A stretch of DNA of 64,000 bases from CAWHJN01 sp963829705. Its GTDB lineage: Bacteria; Bacteroidota; Rhodothermia; Rhodothermales; BA12. Positions 37,674-45,912 of the stretch are shown in pieces. Position 1 is the stretch's first letter. The number at the start of each line of letters is the position of its first letter. The translations under genes were made by a program, and so were the position numbers. Location: assembly GCA_963829705.1 (NCBI GenBank), contig CAWHJN010000003.1, positions 124,001 to 188,000 of the forward strand. The letters are read 5' to 3'. A model generated the notes under the pieces. It was not told the DNA's origin. It searched no databases and saw only the letters and a program-made list of their open reading frames with translations.

Positions 37674-38261
37674 ATGGCCTCTGAAAGTGCTCTCCAGGAG
37701 GGCTACCTCACCACCCGCGTCGACGCCGTCGTCAACTGGGCGCGGTCGAACTCGCTCATGCCCATGCCCATGGGCCTCGCCTGCTGCGCCATCGAGATGA
37801 TGGCCTTTGCCGGTCCCAAATACGACGTGGCGCGCTTCGGCTCCGAGGCGATGCGCTTCTCGCCCCGCCAGGCGGATCTGATGATCGTCGCGGGCTGGGT
37901 GACCTACAAGATGGCCCACGCCATCCGCCGCGTCTGGGACCAGATGGCCGACCCCAAGTGGTGCATCGCCATGGGCGCGTGCGCCTCTACGGGCGGGATG
38001 CACCGCTGCTACGGCGTCGTCCAGGGCTGCGACAACTTCCTGCCCGTCGACGTCTACATCTCCGGCTGCCCGCCGCGCCCGGAGGCCGTCCTCCACGCGT
38101 TGATGGACATCCAGGAGAACATCCGCAACGACTACTCCGTCGCCGACGACCGCGCCTTCGGCAAGGCCCTCACCGAGAAGCGCACCGTCGAGATGCCGCG
38201 TGTGCTCTCCGAAGACGGCCAGCGCCTCGTCACGCCCGTCGCCCTGTACGACGAACAATAG
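37674..38261 (+). CDS. nuoB: NADH-quinone oxidoreductase subunit B
   Basis: 195-residue peripheral-arm subunit carrying the terminal [4Fe-4S] cluster N2. All four ligands are present: the tandem Cys37-Cys38 in MGLACCAIEMMA, Cys103 in GACASTGGMHRCY and Cys132 in GCPPRPEA. The ATG at 37674 opens MASESALQEG; an in-frame start at 37635 would add a sequence without similarity. The C-terminal extension after about 165 is species-specific. Confidence 0.97.
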   Translation: MASESALQEGYLTTRVDAVVNWARSNSLMPMPMGLACCAIEMMAFAGPKYDVARFGSEAMRFSPRQADLMIVAGWVTYKMAHAIRRVWDQMADPKWCIAMGACASTGGMHRCYGVVQGCDNFLPVDVYISGCPPRPEAVLHALMDIQENIRNDYSVADDRAFGKALTEKRTVEMPRVLSEDGQRLVTPVALYDEQ

Positions 38262-38362
38262 AAACGCGGAAATGGGAAGTCGGAACGCAGAAGTGTTCCA
38301 TCCTGCTACACGGTTCCTTTCTCCCTTTACTTCCGCATTTCGATATCCGCGTTCCCACTTTC
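38262..38362 (+). repeat. Paired gap repeats between nuoB and nuoC
   Basis: Right after the nuoB stop: AAACGCGGAAATGGGAAGTC then GGAACGCAGAAGT (38262-38294). Right before the nuoC start: TTACTTCCGCATTTCGATAT then CCGCGTTCCCACTTTC (38327-38362), the reverse complement with mismatches. The two ends of the 101-bp gap can therefore form a long imperfect stem. Confidence 0.6.
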
Positions 38363-39028
38363 ATGAAAGAGACGCTCAAATTCCGGTTCACGCCCGTCGA
38401 TGCGCCCACGCCGCTCGACCCGCCTAACCCGCACGTCCAGGCGACGACGCGGATGCCCGAGATCGTCGAGGCCATCAACGCGCAGTTTGGCGGCGGCGTC
38501 GAGGAGGTGACGGAGTACGCGGGCGAAACAACCGTGCGGGTGGCCAAAGACCACCTCGTGGAGGTGTGCCGCTTTCTGCGCGACCAGCACAGCTTCACGT
38601 ACCTGTCGGACATCGGCGGCATCGACCGGTTCACCGAGGAGGACCGCTACGAGGTGTTCTACAATGCCATCTCGATGCAGAACGCCAAACGCATCCGCCT
38701 CAAGGTGCGCGTGGACGAGAACGAGATGACGGTGCCCACCGTAACGGGCGTGTGGATGTCGGCCAGCTGGCCCGAGCGCGAGACCTACGACATGTTCGGC
38801 ATCCGCTTCGACGGCCACCCGGACCTGCGCCGGATGTACATGCCAGAGGACTTCGAGTACTACCCGCTCCGCAAAGAATTCCCGCTTCTCGGCATCCCTG
38901 GCTCGCTTCCCCTCCCCGCGCAGACGCCCGGCGGCGACCTCAACTACGACCCCTTCCCCGCCGCCCACGGCTCGCCCACCGTCAAGAGCTACCAGGAAGC
39001 CCGGGAGGTAGAAGGGGGTGAAGAGTGA
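38363..39028 (+). CDS. nuoC: NADH-quinone oxidoreductase subunit C
   Basis: 221-residue 30-kDa subunit (NuoC type) of the complex I peripheral arm. The family core is VCRFLRDQHSFTYLSDIGGI, VTGVWMSASWPERETYDMFG and the signature region DGHPDLRRMYMPEDFEYYPL then RKEFPL. It is separate from NuoD rather than fused. ATG 38363 follows the start-proximal gap repeat directly. Confidence 0.96.
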   Translation: MKETLKFRFTPVDAPTPLDPPNPHVQATTRMPEIVEAINAQFGGGVEEVTEYAGETTVRVAKDHLVEVCRFLRDQHSFTYLSDIGGIDRFTEEDRYEVFYNAISMQNAKRIRLKVRVDENEMTVPTVTGVWMSASWPERETYDMFGIRFDGHPDLRRMYMPEDFEYYPLRKEFPLLGIPGSLPLPAQTPGGDLNYDPFPAAHGSPTVKSYQEAREVEGGEE

Positions 39029-39116
39029 AGGGTAAAGGGTAAAGGGCCGCCAGTCGCCGCCCTCCCGTTTCTTCACCAGCCACCCATCACGCTTCACCAG
39101 CCACCGTTCACCCACC

Positions 39117-40466
39117 ATGAGTATTGCCCCCACCGTCGCCTCATCGGCCACGCTTGCCGAGCAGGAAAACGTCTTCACGTTCTGGCCGCGTCACCAGGAG
39201 GCGATCTACAAACGCCTCGAGAGCAAGCACACGTGGCTCGAAGACCGCCACGCGGGCGGCGACGGCGCGCTCGTCGAGGATGTGCCGCGCGACCCGCTCG
39301 AGAGCGAGATGGTGCTCAACCTCGGCCCGCAGCACCCGGCCACTCACGGCGTGCTCCGCTGCGTCATCAAGCTCGACGGCGAGCTCATCGAACGGTGCGT
39401 GATCGACATCGGGTACCTGCACCGCGGCATCGAGAAGATGGCCGAGCACAAGACGTACCAGGAGTTCATGCCCTACACCGACCGCATGGACTATCTCGCG
39501 CCGTACTCGAACAACGTCGCGTGGTGCCTGGCCGTCGAGAAGCTGGCGAGCGTCGAAGTCCCCGAGCGTGCCCAGTGGATCCGGACGATGATGTGCGAAC
39601 TCGCCCGCATCTCGAGCCACATGCTCTGGATGGGCGTGGGCCTGATGGACGCCGGGGCCGTGTCGGTTTTCCTGTGGACGTTCCAGGGCCGCGAGGACAT
39701 CTACTCGATCTTCGACGAGGTTGCCGGCGCGCGCTTCACTGTCTCGCACAGCCGCATCGGCGGCGTCGCCAACGACCTCACCCCCGCCGCCATCGCCCGG
39801 CTGCGCGACTTCGTGGACCGCTACCCCAAGATCATCCAGGGGTGGATCGACCTGATGTCCCGCAACCGCATCTGGGTGGACCGCAACATCGGCATCGGCT
39901 ACCTCAGCGCCGACGATGCGCTCACGATGGGCATGCGCGGACCCAACCTGCGCGGCTCGGGCATCCCGCACGACATCCGCATTTTCGAGCCGTACCTGAA
40001 ATACGCCGACGTGGACTTCAACATCCCGCTCCGCACCGAGGGCGATTCGTACGCGCGCTACCTCATCCGCATGGAAGAAATGCTGGAGTCGTGCAAGATC
40101 ATCCGGCAATGCCTCGAAAAGATGCCCGCCGGACCGATCCGCAACGACAACGCGAAAAAGGCCTATCCATCGAAAGACGAGGTCTATTACTCGATGGAGG
40201 GCATGATTCACGACTTCATGTACACCGACACGGGTGTGGCCCCGCCGAAGGGCGCGCAGGCCTACCACGCCATCGAGAGCCCCAAGGGCGAGTTGGGCTT
40301 CTACCTCGTTTCCGACGGCACCGGCAGTCCGTGGCGCGCGCGCATCAACGCACCGTCATTCGCCAACCTCCAGGGTTTGGAACACATGATGGAAGGCATC
40401 CTCATGGGCGACACGGTCATCGTCATCGGCACCGTAGACCCGGTGATGGGCGAATCCGACAAGTGA
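39117..40466 (+). CDS. nuoD: NADH-quinone oxidoreductase subunit D
   Basis: 449-residue 49-kDa subunit, forming the quinone site with NuoB. Conserved features are NLGPQHPATHGVLR (quinone-site His in the beta-hairpin loop), IGYLHRGIEKMAEHKTYQEF, PYTDRMDYLAPYSNNVAW and the C-terminal HAIESPKGELGFYLVSDGTG. The first about 60 residues before the conserved part are longer than in E. coli homologues. ATG 39117. The 88-bp gap before it contains GTGAAGGGTAAAGGGTAAAG at the nuoC stop and CTTCACC repeats near the nuoD start. Confidence 0.97.
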   Translation: MSIAPTVASSATLAEQENVFTFWPRHQEAIYKRLESKHTWLEDRHAGGDGALVEDVPRDPLESEMVLNLGPQHPATHGVLRCVIKLDGELIERCVIDIGYLHRGIEKMAEHKTYQEFMPYTDRMDYLAPYSNNVAWCLAVEKLASVEVPERAQWIRTMMCELARISSHMLWMGVGLMDAGAVSVFLWTFQGREDIYSIFDEVAGARFTVSHSRIGGVANDLTPAAIARLRDFVDRYPKIIQGWIDLMSRNRIWVDRNIGIGYLSADDALTMGMRGPNLRGSGIPHDIRIFEPYLKYADVDFNIPLRTEGDSYARYLIRMEEMLESCKIIRQCLEKMPAGPIRNDNAKKAYPSKDEVYYSMEGMIHDFMYTDTGVAPPKGAQAYHAIESPKGELGFYLVSDGTGSPWRARINAPSFANLQGLEHMMEGILMGDTVIVIGTVDPVMGESDK

Positions 40467-40574
40467 AAGGGGGAAGTGGGACCTCGGAACGCGAAAGCGA
40501 AAGCCTCTGCGACTGACACTTCTGCCCCGGCATCCTACTTCCGCGTTCCGCACTCCTCATTCCGACTTTCCAAT
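40467..40574 (+). repeat. Paired gap repeats between nuoD and nuoE
   Basis: Stop-proximal: AAAGGGGGAAGTGGGACC then TCGGAACGCGAAAG (40467-40499). Start-proximal: CCTACTTCCGCGTTCCGCAC then TCCTCATTCCGACTTTCC (40535-40572). The arms are reverse complements with mismatches and frame the 108-bp gap. Confidence 0.6.
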
Positions 40575-41246
40575 ATGTCCAACATCCACCAGGAAATCTC
40601 GCCCCTTCCCGACCGCACGCCTGCGCCGACGTTCACGCCCGACCAGCTCGTGTGGACGAGCGAGGAGCAGGCGCTCGTGGACCGCTTCAAGGCGCAGTAC
40701 CCGACCACGCAGGCGGCGGTGATGAAGACGCTGTGGCTGGCGCAGGAGAAATTCGGCTGGCTCGCGCCCGAAGTCCTCGGCCTCGTGGCGGACACGCTGG
40801 CGCTGCCGCGCGCCCACGTCTACGGCGTGGCGACGTTTTACACGCAGTATTACAAGCACGACCTCGGCACGCACGTGCTCGACGTCTGCACCTGCTTCAC
40901 GTGCCAGGTGTGCGGCGGCTACGACATGCTGCACCACCTCGAAAAGAAGCTCGGCATCCACGCGGGCGAGACGACGCCGGACGGCCTCTTCCACGTGCGC
41001 GAGGCCGAGTGCCTGGGCGCGTGCGGCTCGGCCCCGATGCTCCAGGTGACGAACAAAGAGTACGTCCACAACCTGACGAAAGAGAAAATCGACGCCCTCA
41101 TCGACGGCCTCCGGGCAGGCGAAATGCCCGTTTTCGAAAGCGTGACGCTGCCGCAGGACGAGGAGCAACTCGACGGCAACCGCCGCACGGACGCGCCCGC
41201 CACCGAGCGCTACGTCGCCCCGCCCGTCGCCGCGCACGTCGAATGA
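40575..41246 (+). CDS. nuoE: NADH-quinone oxidoreductase subunit E
   Basis: 223-residue 24-kDa subunit with a thioredoxin-fold [2Fe-2S] cluster (N1a). Ligands C105-x4-C110 in VCTCFTCQVCGG and C146-x3-C150 in ECLGACGSAP are intact; C107 and C113 are extra. The core GVATFYTQYYKHDLGTHVLD is typical. The last about 55 residues, after VHNLTKEKIDALIDGLRAG, form an acidic tail. ATG 40575 sits 2 bp after the start-proximal repeat; an upstream in-frame GTG lies inside the repeat and is not supported. Confidence 0.96.
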   Translation: MSNIHQEISPLPDRTPAPTFTPDQLVWTSEEQALVDRFKAQYPTTQAAVMKTLWLAQEKFGWLAPEVLGLVADTLALPRAHVYGVATFYTQYYKHDLGTHVLDVCTCFTCQVCGGYDMLHHLEKKLGIHAGETTPDGLFHVREAECLGACGSAPMLQVTNKEYVHNLTKEKIDALIDGLRAGEMPVFESVTLPQDEEQLDGNRRTDAPATERYVAPPVAAHVE

Positions 41247-41310
41247 TTCTACCGTGGCCAGATGCCTTGAATTCCACCGATCTCGATACCGCCCCTGCTG
41301 AAGCCATCCG

Positions 41311-41499
41311 CTGGCGCTCTACGCCGAGGCGAGCATCGCTGAGTCCTGGATCGTCAACCTGCCCGGGTCCGTTGTCGAGGTCTACCGCGATCCGCGCGGG
41401 ACGACCTACGGTGCGAAGCAGACCTACAGCGCGGGTCAGCCGATCACGCCGCTCGTGGCCTCCGAGGTGACTATCGCCGTCGCCGACCTCTTGCCCTGA
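41311..41499 (+). pseudogene. Remnant of a Uma2-family endonuclease, C-terminal part
   Basis: The 273-bp gap between nuoE and nuoF encodes, in one frame ending at TGA 41497-41499, LALYAEASIAESWIVNLPG, then VVEVYRDPRG, and a final VTIAVADLLP. This is the C-terminal third of Uma2 (DUF820) proteins, PD-(D/E)XK-fold nucleases common in cyanobacteria, Chloroflexota and some Bacteroidota, where the pattern YAxAGIPEYWIVD...VEVYRDP...VADLLP is highly characteristic. There is no in-frame start nearby and the N-terminal catalytic part is absent; an ATG overlapping the nuoE stop (41243) is in another frame. So it is a dead fragment left within the nuo operon. Confidence 0.75.
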
Positions 41500-41519
41500 A
41501 TTCTTTCTATCGCCTCCAC

Positions 41520-42875
41520 ATGGAAGCTCCGCAGAAAACCAACCCGCAGACCAAAGCCGGCGACTGGCGCAACTACCAGCGCGTGCTGCTGCCGCCCATC
41601 CAGAATCTGCACCTGCTCGACGTGTACCGCGAGAAAGACAACGGGTACACTGCCCTCAAGAACATCCTGACTTCGGGTGACTGGGACCCGAAGAAAGTCA
41701 CCGACGAGGTCAAAGCCTCCGGCCTGCGCGGGCGCGGTGGCGCGGGCTTCTCGACGGGCCTGAAGTGGAGTTTCATGCCGCCCGTCAAGGAGGGACAGGC
41801 GCGCTACCTCGCCTGCAACGGCGACGAGAGCGAGCCAGGGACGTTCAAAGACCGGCAACTCATGGAGTACAACCCGCACAGCGTCTTCGAGGGGATGCTG
41901 ATCGCGTGCTACGCCATGCAGCTCGGCACGGGCTACCTGTACATCCGCGGTGAGTACGCCTCGTGGATCACCCACATGGAGCGCGAACTGGAGAAAGCGT
42001 ACGCCGCCGGGCTGGTGGGCGACAACATCTTCGGGTCGGACTTCTCGTGCAACCTCGTCATCCACAAGGGCGCGGGCGCGTACATCTGCGGCGAGGAGAC
42101 GAGTCTGCTCGAATCGCTCGAAGGAAAGCGCGCCTATCCGCGCATCAAGCCGCCGTTTCCCGCGCAGAAAGGCCTGTGGGGCAACCCGACGACCATCAAC
42201 AACGTCGAGACGCTGGCGTGCGTGCCGTACATCATCAACCGGGGTGCGGCGTGGTACGCGGCTATCGGCGCGGAGAAACACCCCGGCCCGGTGCTCTACG
42301 GCATCTCGGGGCACGTCAACCGTCCGGGCGTCTACGAGTACCCGACGGGGATGCTCATCACCGATCTGCTCAACGACGTGGCGAAGGGGATGCGCGGCGG
42401 CAAAAAGCTCAAAGCCCTCGTGCCCGGCGGCTCGTCCGTGCCCGTGCTGCGCGCCGACATGATCGACGGCGTGACGATGGACGCAGAAACGCTGCGCGAC
42501 GCAGGTTCGATGATGGGCACGGCGGGCATGCTGTTTCTCGACGAAGACACCGACATGGTCTCGTTCCTGCGCCGCATCACGCATTTCTACCACCACGAAT
42601 CCTGCGGCCAGTGTACGCCGTGCCGCGAGGGCACGGGCTGGCTCGAAAACCTCGTCACCCGCATCGACGAGGGGGAAGGCTACTTGCGCGATCTCGACCT
42701 GCTCCTCGACCTCTGCACGCAGATGGAAGGCCGCACCGTCTGCGCCCTCGCCGACGCCGCCGCGTGGCCCGTCCGCAACACCATCACGCGCTTCCGCGAG
42801 GAGTTCGAGGCCAAGTGCAAGCCGAGCGTCTTCACCACAGGCGACGGCGCAGCGGTCGTCGTTCAGCCAGTGTGA
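41520..42875 (+). CDS. nuoF: NADH-quinone oxidoreductase subunit F
   Basis: 451-residue 51-kDa subunit, the NADH dehydrogenase site with FMN and [4Fe-4S] cluster N3. FMN/NADH segments: GLRGRGGAGFSTGLKWSFMP, CNGDESEPGTFKDRQLMEYN, GAGAYICGEETSLLESLEGK. Cluster N3 ligands: C362, C365 and C368 in ESCGQCTPCREGTG, with a fourth Cys in TVCALADAAAWP. Starts ATG 41520, 20 bp after the Uma2 remnant. Confidence 0.97.
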   Translation: MEAPQKTNPQTKAGDWRNYQRVLLPPIQNLHLLDVYREKDNGYTALKNILTSGDWDPKKVTDEVKASGLRGRGGAGFSTGLKWSFMPPVKEGQARYLACNGDESEPGTFKDRQLMEYNPHSVFEGMLIACYAMQLGTGYLYIRGEYASWITHMERELEKAYAAGLVGDNIFGSDFSCNLVIHKGAGAYICGEETSLLESLEGKRAYPRIKPPFPAQKGLWGNPTTINNVETLACVPYIINRGAAWYAAIGAEKHPGPVLYGISGHVNRPGVYEYPTGMLITDLLNDVAKGMRGGKKLKALVPGGSSVPVLRADMIDGVTMDAETLRDAGSMMGTAGMLFLDEDTDMVSFLRRITHFYHHESCGQCTPCREGTGWLENLVTRIDEGEGYLRDLDLLLDLCTQMEGRTVCALADAAAWPVRNTITRFREEFEAKCKPSVFTTGDGAAVVVQPV

Positions 42876-42932
42876 CCGTGGCCCGGCCCACCTGACGCTC
42901 TCCGCCCTCTATCAACGCATCTCCTTCGACAC

Positions 42933-43427
42933 ATGAAACGTCTTCTGCTGATCCTCCCCCTCCTCCTGCTGGCCGCGTGCCAGGGCGAAACGCTCGAACC
43001 CGTCGCGGACGCACCCGCCGCTGTGGACGACTACGACGTCTACGGAGCCGCCTTCACGCCCGAAGACGCGGTGCCCGTCGAGGCTGTGCTGGCCGAGGCG
43101 GACCGCTACGCCGGGCAGACTGTCAAGCTCGAAGGCGACGTGGCCGAGGTGTGCCAGATGCGCGGCTGCTGGGCCACGCTCGTCACCGACGCGGGCGATG
43201 TCCGCATCCAGATGCCGCGTCTGGAGGACGACAGCGACTACGTCTTCACACTGCCCAAAGACATCTCAGGCCGCCGCGTCGTAGCCGTGGGCACGCTCGA
43301 AGCGCGCACCATCCCCGCCGACGAGCAGCGCCACTACGACGAAGACGCGGGCGAGGTCAAAGACGCCTACGAGGACAAAACCGAACTGCGCCTCGTGCCC
43401 ACGGGCGTGCTCGTCCAGAAATCCTGA
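42933..43427 (+). CDS. DUF4920 lipoprotein
   Basis: 164-residue lipoprotein: MKRLLLILPLLLLAAC with Cys16 as the acylated residue, then a DUF4920 domain with the diagnostic VKLEGDVAEVCQMRGCWATL and VRIQMPR, GRRVVAVGTLEART. DUF4920 is an OB-like domain found mainly in Bacteroidota; the CxxxGCW pair may bind metal or form a disulfide. Its place between nuoF and nuoG (57 and 36 bp gaps, same strand) is unusual and suggests cotranscription with complex I, but no role in that complex is known. Confidence 0.88.
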   Translation: MKRLLLILPLLLLAACQGETLEPVADAPAAVDDYDVYGAAFTPEDAVPVEAVLAEADRYAGQTVKLEGDVAEVCQMRGCWATLVTDAGDVRIQMPRLEDDSDYVFTLPKDISGRRVVAVGTLEARTIPADEQRHYDEDAGEVKDAYEDKTELRLVPTGVLVQKS

Positions 43428-43463
43428 TCGCCCCGCGCTCCCACCCCTTTTCCCTTTCGTTTG

Positions 43464-45185
43464 ATGGCGACCCTCACAATTGACGGGCAGACGCTCGAAT
43501 ACGACGGGCAGCACAAGCTGCTCCAGATGTGCCTCGACGGCGGGCTCGACCTGCCGCACTTCTGCTACCACCCGGCCCTCTCGATCCCGGCCAACTGCCG
43601 CCAGTGCCTCGTCGAGATCGGCACGCCCGTCATCGACCGGGAGACCAAGCAGCCCAAGCTGAACGACGACGGCACGCCCGTCATCCAGTTCATGCCCAAG
43701 CTCATGACCTCGTGCTCGGTAGACGTGACCGACGGGATGGTGGTCAAGACGCACCGCACGAGCGAACTCGTCGACCGGGCGCAGAAGGACAACCTCGAGT
43801 TCCTGCTCATCAACCACCCACTCGACTGCCCCATCTGCGACCAGGCGGGCCACTGCCCGCTCCAGATCCAGTCGTACAAGTACGGCCCGGAAGGCTCGCG
43901 CTTCGAGTTTCGGAAAGTCCACAAGCCCAAGCGCGTCGTGCTCGGACCGCGCGTCATGCTCGACGCCGAGCGGTGCATCAACTGCACCCGCTGCACGCGC
44001 TTCGTGGACGAGATCAGCGAGTCGCACCAGCTCTCGATCATCAGCCGGGGCGTCAAAAACTACCCGCTGACGGCTCCGGGCGAGGTCTTCGACGAGCCGT
44101 ACTCGATGAACGTCATCGACATCTGCCCCGTGGGTGCGCTCACGAGCATCGACTTCCGCTTCAAGGCGCGGGCGTGGGAAGTGTCGCGCACGCCGTCGAT
44201 CACGGTGAAAAACGCCAAGGGCTCGAACTGCGAGTACTGGGTGCGCGACAACCTCATCGTCAACGTCGCGCCGCGCCAGAACCTGGAGGTCAACGACTAC
44301 TGGCTGCCCGACGAAGACCGCGGCGACCTGGAGCATTTCAACGAGAACCGCCCCGAGGGGCCACAGGTGCGCCGGAACGGCATCCTCGCGCCCGCGACGT
44401 GGGACGATGCCTACCACCGCGCCGCCCAGATTTTGCAGGAGGCGGGTTCAGATGTCGTCTTCCTCGGCTCTGCCCACGCGACGGTCGAGGACAACTACTT
44501 ACTCCTGAAGCTCGCCGAAGCCGTCGGCGCGGATGCACCCCAGTACGTCCCACACATCGAGAAAGGCGCGGGCGACAACTGGCTCATCACCGACGACAAG
44601 ACGCCCAACGCGCAGGGCTGCGAGCGGCTCGGCATCACCCCCGTCGATGGCGCGCTGCTGGCCTCGCGCCTCGCGGGTGCGAAAGCTGTTTACGTGCTCG
44701 AAGACGACCCTGTCGCCGCCGGTGTGCTCTCCGCCGCCGATCTCGCGGGCGTGCCTGTCATCGTCCACACGCACCACGCGACCAACCAGACGCTCGCACA
44801 CGCACAGGTGGTGCTGCCCGCCGCGATGGTCGTCGAAACCGTCGGCACGTACGTCAACTGCGACGGCCACGCGCAGCGCGTCGTGCCGGCGAAAGCCGTG
44901 CGCGGCGTCAACCGCACGCTGATGATGGCGATGGGCCAGACGCGACAGGATCAGCACGGCACGCCGTTCGACAGGTGGCACAACGAATCGCACCACGTGG
45001 ACTGCCACCCGTCATGGGAGATGCTGCCCGAAATCGCACGGCACATGGGCCACACGCTCGACTACCGCGGGCCCAAGCAGATCATGGCCGAAGTCTCGGC
45101 GCGCTTCCCCGCACTCGCCGGGGCCACCTACGACGCGATGGGCCTCTCGGGTGTACGCTTGCAGGACGTGGGCGAGGCCGTGTAG
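43464..45185 (+). CDS. nuoG: NADH-quinone oxidoreductase subunit G
   Basis: 573-residue 75-kDa subunit. N-terminal [2Fe-2S] ligands C34, C45, C48 and C84; His-Cys3 cluster N5 ligands H118, C122, C125 and C131 in NHPLDCPICDQAGHC; cluster N4 ligands C171, C174, C177 and C221 (CINCTRC and ICPVG). The molybdopterin-type C-terminal domain is short and poorly conserved (total 573 versus about 700-900 in many bacteria), as in other Bacteroidota. ATG 43464 is preferred over the TTG at 43461. Followed by a terminator at 45207. Confidence 0.95.
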   Translation: MATLTIDGQTLEYDGQHKLLQMCLDGGLDLPHFCYHPALSIPANCRQCLVEIGTPVIDRETKQPKLNDDGTPVIQFMPKLMTSCSVDVTDGMVVKTHRTSELVDRAQKDNLEFLLINHPLDCPICDQAGHCPLQIQSYKYGPEGSRFEFRKVHKPKRVVLGPRVMLDAERCINCTRCTRFVDEISESHQLSIISRGVKNYPLTAPGEVFDEPYSMNVIDICPVGALTSIDFRFKARAWEVSRTPSITVKNAKGSNCEYWVRDNLIVNVAPRQNLEVNDYWLPDEDRGDLEHFNENRPEGPQVRRNGILAPATWDDAYHRAAQILQEAGSDVVFLGSAHATVEDNYLLLKLAEAVGADAPQYVPHIEKGAGDNWLITDDKTPNAQGCERLGITPVDGALLASRLAGAKAVYVLEDDPVAAGVLSAADLAGVPVIVHTHHATNQTLAHAQVVLPAAMVVETVGTYVNCDGHAQRVVPAKAVRGVNRTLMMAMGQTRQDQHGTPFDRWHNESHHVDCHPSWEMLPEIARHMGHTLDYRGPKQIMAEVSARFPALAGATYDAMGLSGVRLQDVGEAV

Positions 45186-45206
45186 GCACTTCCTACTTCG
45201 GCATCC

Positions 45207-45241
45207 AAACCTCAAAGGTCTCGAAGATCTTTGAGGTTTTT
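45207..45241 (+). terminator. Intrinsic terminator after nuoG
   Basis: AAACCTCAAAG (45207-45217) pairs with CTTTGAGGTTT (45229-45239), followed by T to 45241. It ends the nuoA-G transcript 22 bp after the nuoG stop. Confidence 0.8.
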
Positions 45242-45331
45242 GGCTTTGTTACGCCTCCGGCAAGACCCGCGCGCCGCGCAACTCGGGACGCTCGCTCCGG
45301 GTGTAGAAGGGCGAACCAACCCCGACGTACG

Positions 45332-45544
45332 ATGAGCGACAAAAAGAAAGACCAACACATCGGCGGCCCCGATTACGGCAGCAGCAGCGGCTTCAGCGGC
45401 GACGTGCCGCAGTCCGGCATGGTCGAGGGCGACGAACACGCGCCCAACCGCCCACCGACAGGTGGCGGCATCGAGAACGGCTCGCCCTCGCCGGTTAAGC
45501 CTGCCGCCGCCCCCGACGACGAGAACGCCAACACATCCCAGTAA
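45332..45544 (+). CDS. Small hydrophilic, probably disordered protein
   Basis: 70 residues rich in Gly, Pro, Asp, Asn and Ser (SDKKKDQHIGGPDYGSSSGF at the start). No hydrophobic core, signal peptide or known domain. ATG 45332 lies 146 bp after nuoG and beyond its terminator. It is followed 5 bp later by another small hydrophilic gene, suggesting a two-gene unit. Composition resembles stress- or desiccation-related hydrophilins, but that is only a guess. Confidence 0.6.
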   Translation: MSDKKKDQHIGGPDYGSSSGFSGDVPQSGMVEGDEHAPNRPPTGGGIENGSPSPVKPAAAPDDENANTSQ

Positions 45545-45549
45545 ACAAG

Positions 45550-45834
45550 ATGGCCAACGCCGACCAGCCCAGCCAGCGCACCTCGCACCCATCAGGCATC
45601 CCGGATGCCTCGACCTCGCAGGAAGACGCCAACCTCAACGAAGACCGCGTCGTCCGTGAGGAAGACAATCCCAAAAAACGCATCGACGGCGGCTACGTGC
45701 AGAGCGCGAGCCCGGCGTACGACGACGACCGCGACGGCGGCACGCGCACGTCACGCCCCGATGGGCGCTCGGGCGTCAACGAAGGCAAGCCCAATCGCCA
45801 GAACGACTCCGGCGAACTCGCCGAGCGCGGATAG
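45550..45834 (+). CDS. Small hydrophilic, probably disordered protein
   Basis: 94 residues, highly charged and without a hydrophobic core: NLNEDRVVREEDNPKKRIDG, YDDDRDGGTRTSRPDGRSG. No recognised domain. It begins 5 bp after the previous small gene and ends 16 bp before a strong bidirectional terminator. The repeated DG/DDR and RPDG motifs point to an intrinsically disordered, hydrophilin-like protein; function unknown. Confidence 0.6.
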   Translation: MANADQPSQRTSHPSGIPDASTSQEDANLNEDRVVREEDNPKKRIDGGYVQSASPAYDDDRDGGTRTSRPDGRSGVNEGKPNRQNDSGELAERG

Positions 45835-45849
45835 CCGCTTCGTTCTCGA

Positions 45850-45899
45850 ACAGAAAAACGCCCCGGCCTCTCGCATGGAGAAACCGGGGCGTTCTGTTT
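45850..45899. terminator. Bidirectional intrinsic terminator
   Basis: AACGCCCCGG (45857-45866) pairs with CCGGGGCGTT (45884-45893); an outer ACAGAA/TTCTGT stem (45850-45855, 45892-45897) extends it and TTT follows. It separates the convergent small-protein unit and the DUF3108-like gene. Confidence 0.85.
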
Positions 45900-45912
45900 G
45901 CCGCCGTCGCCG

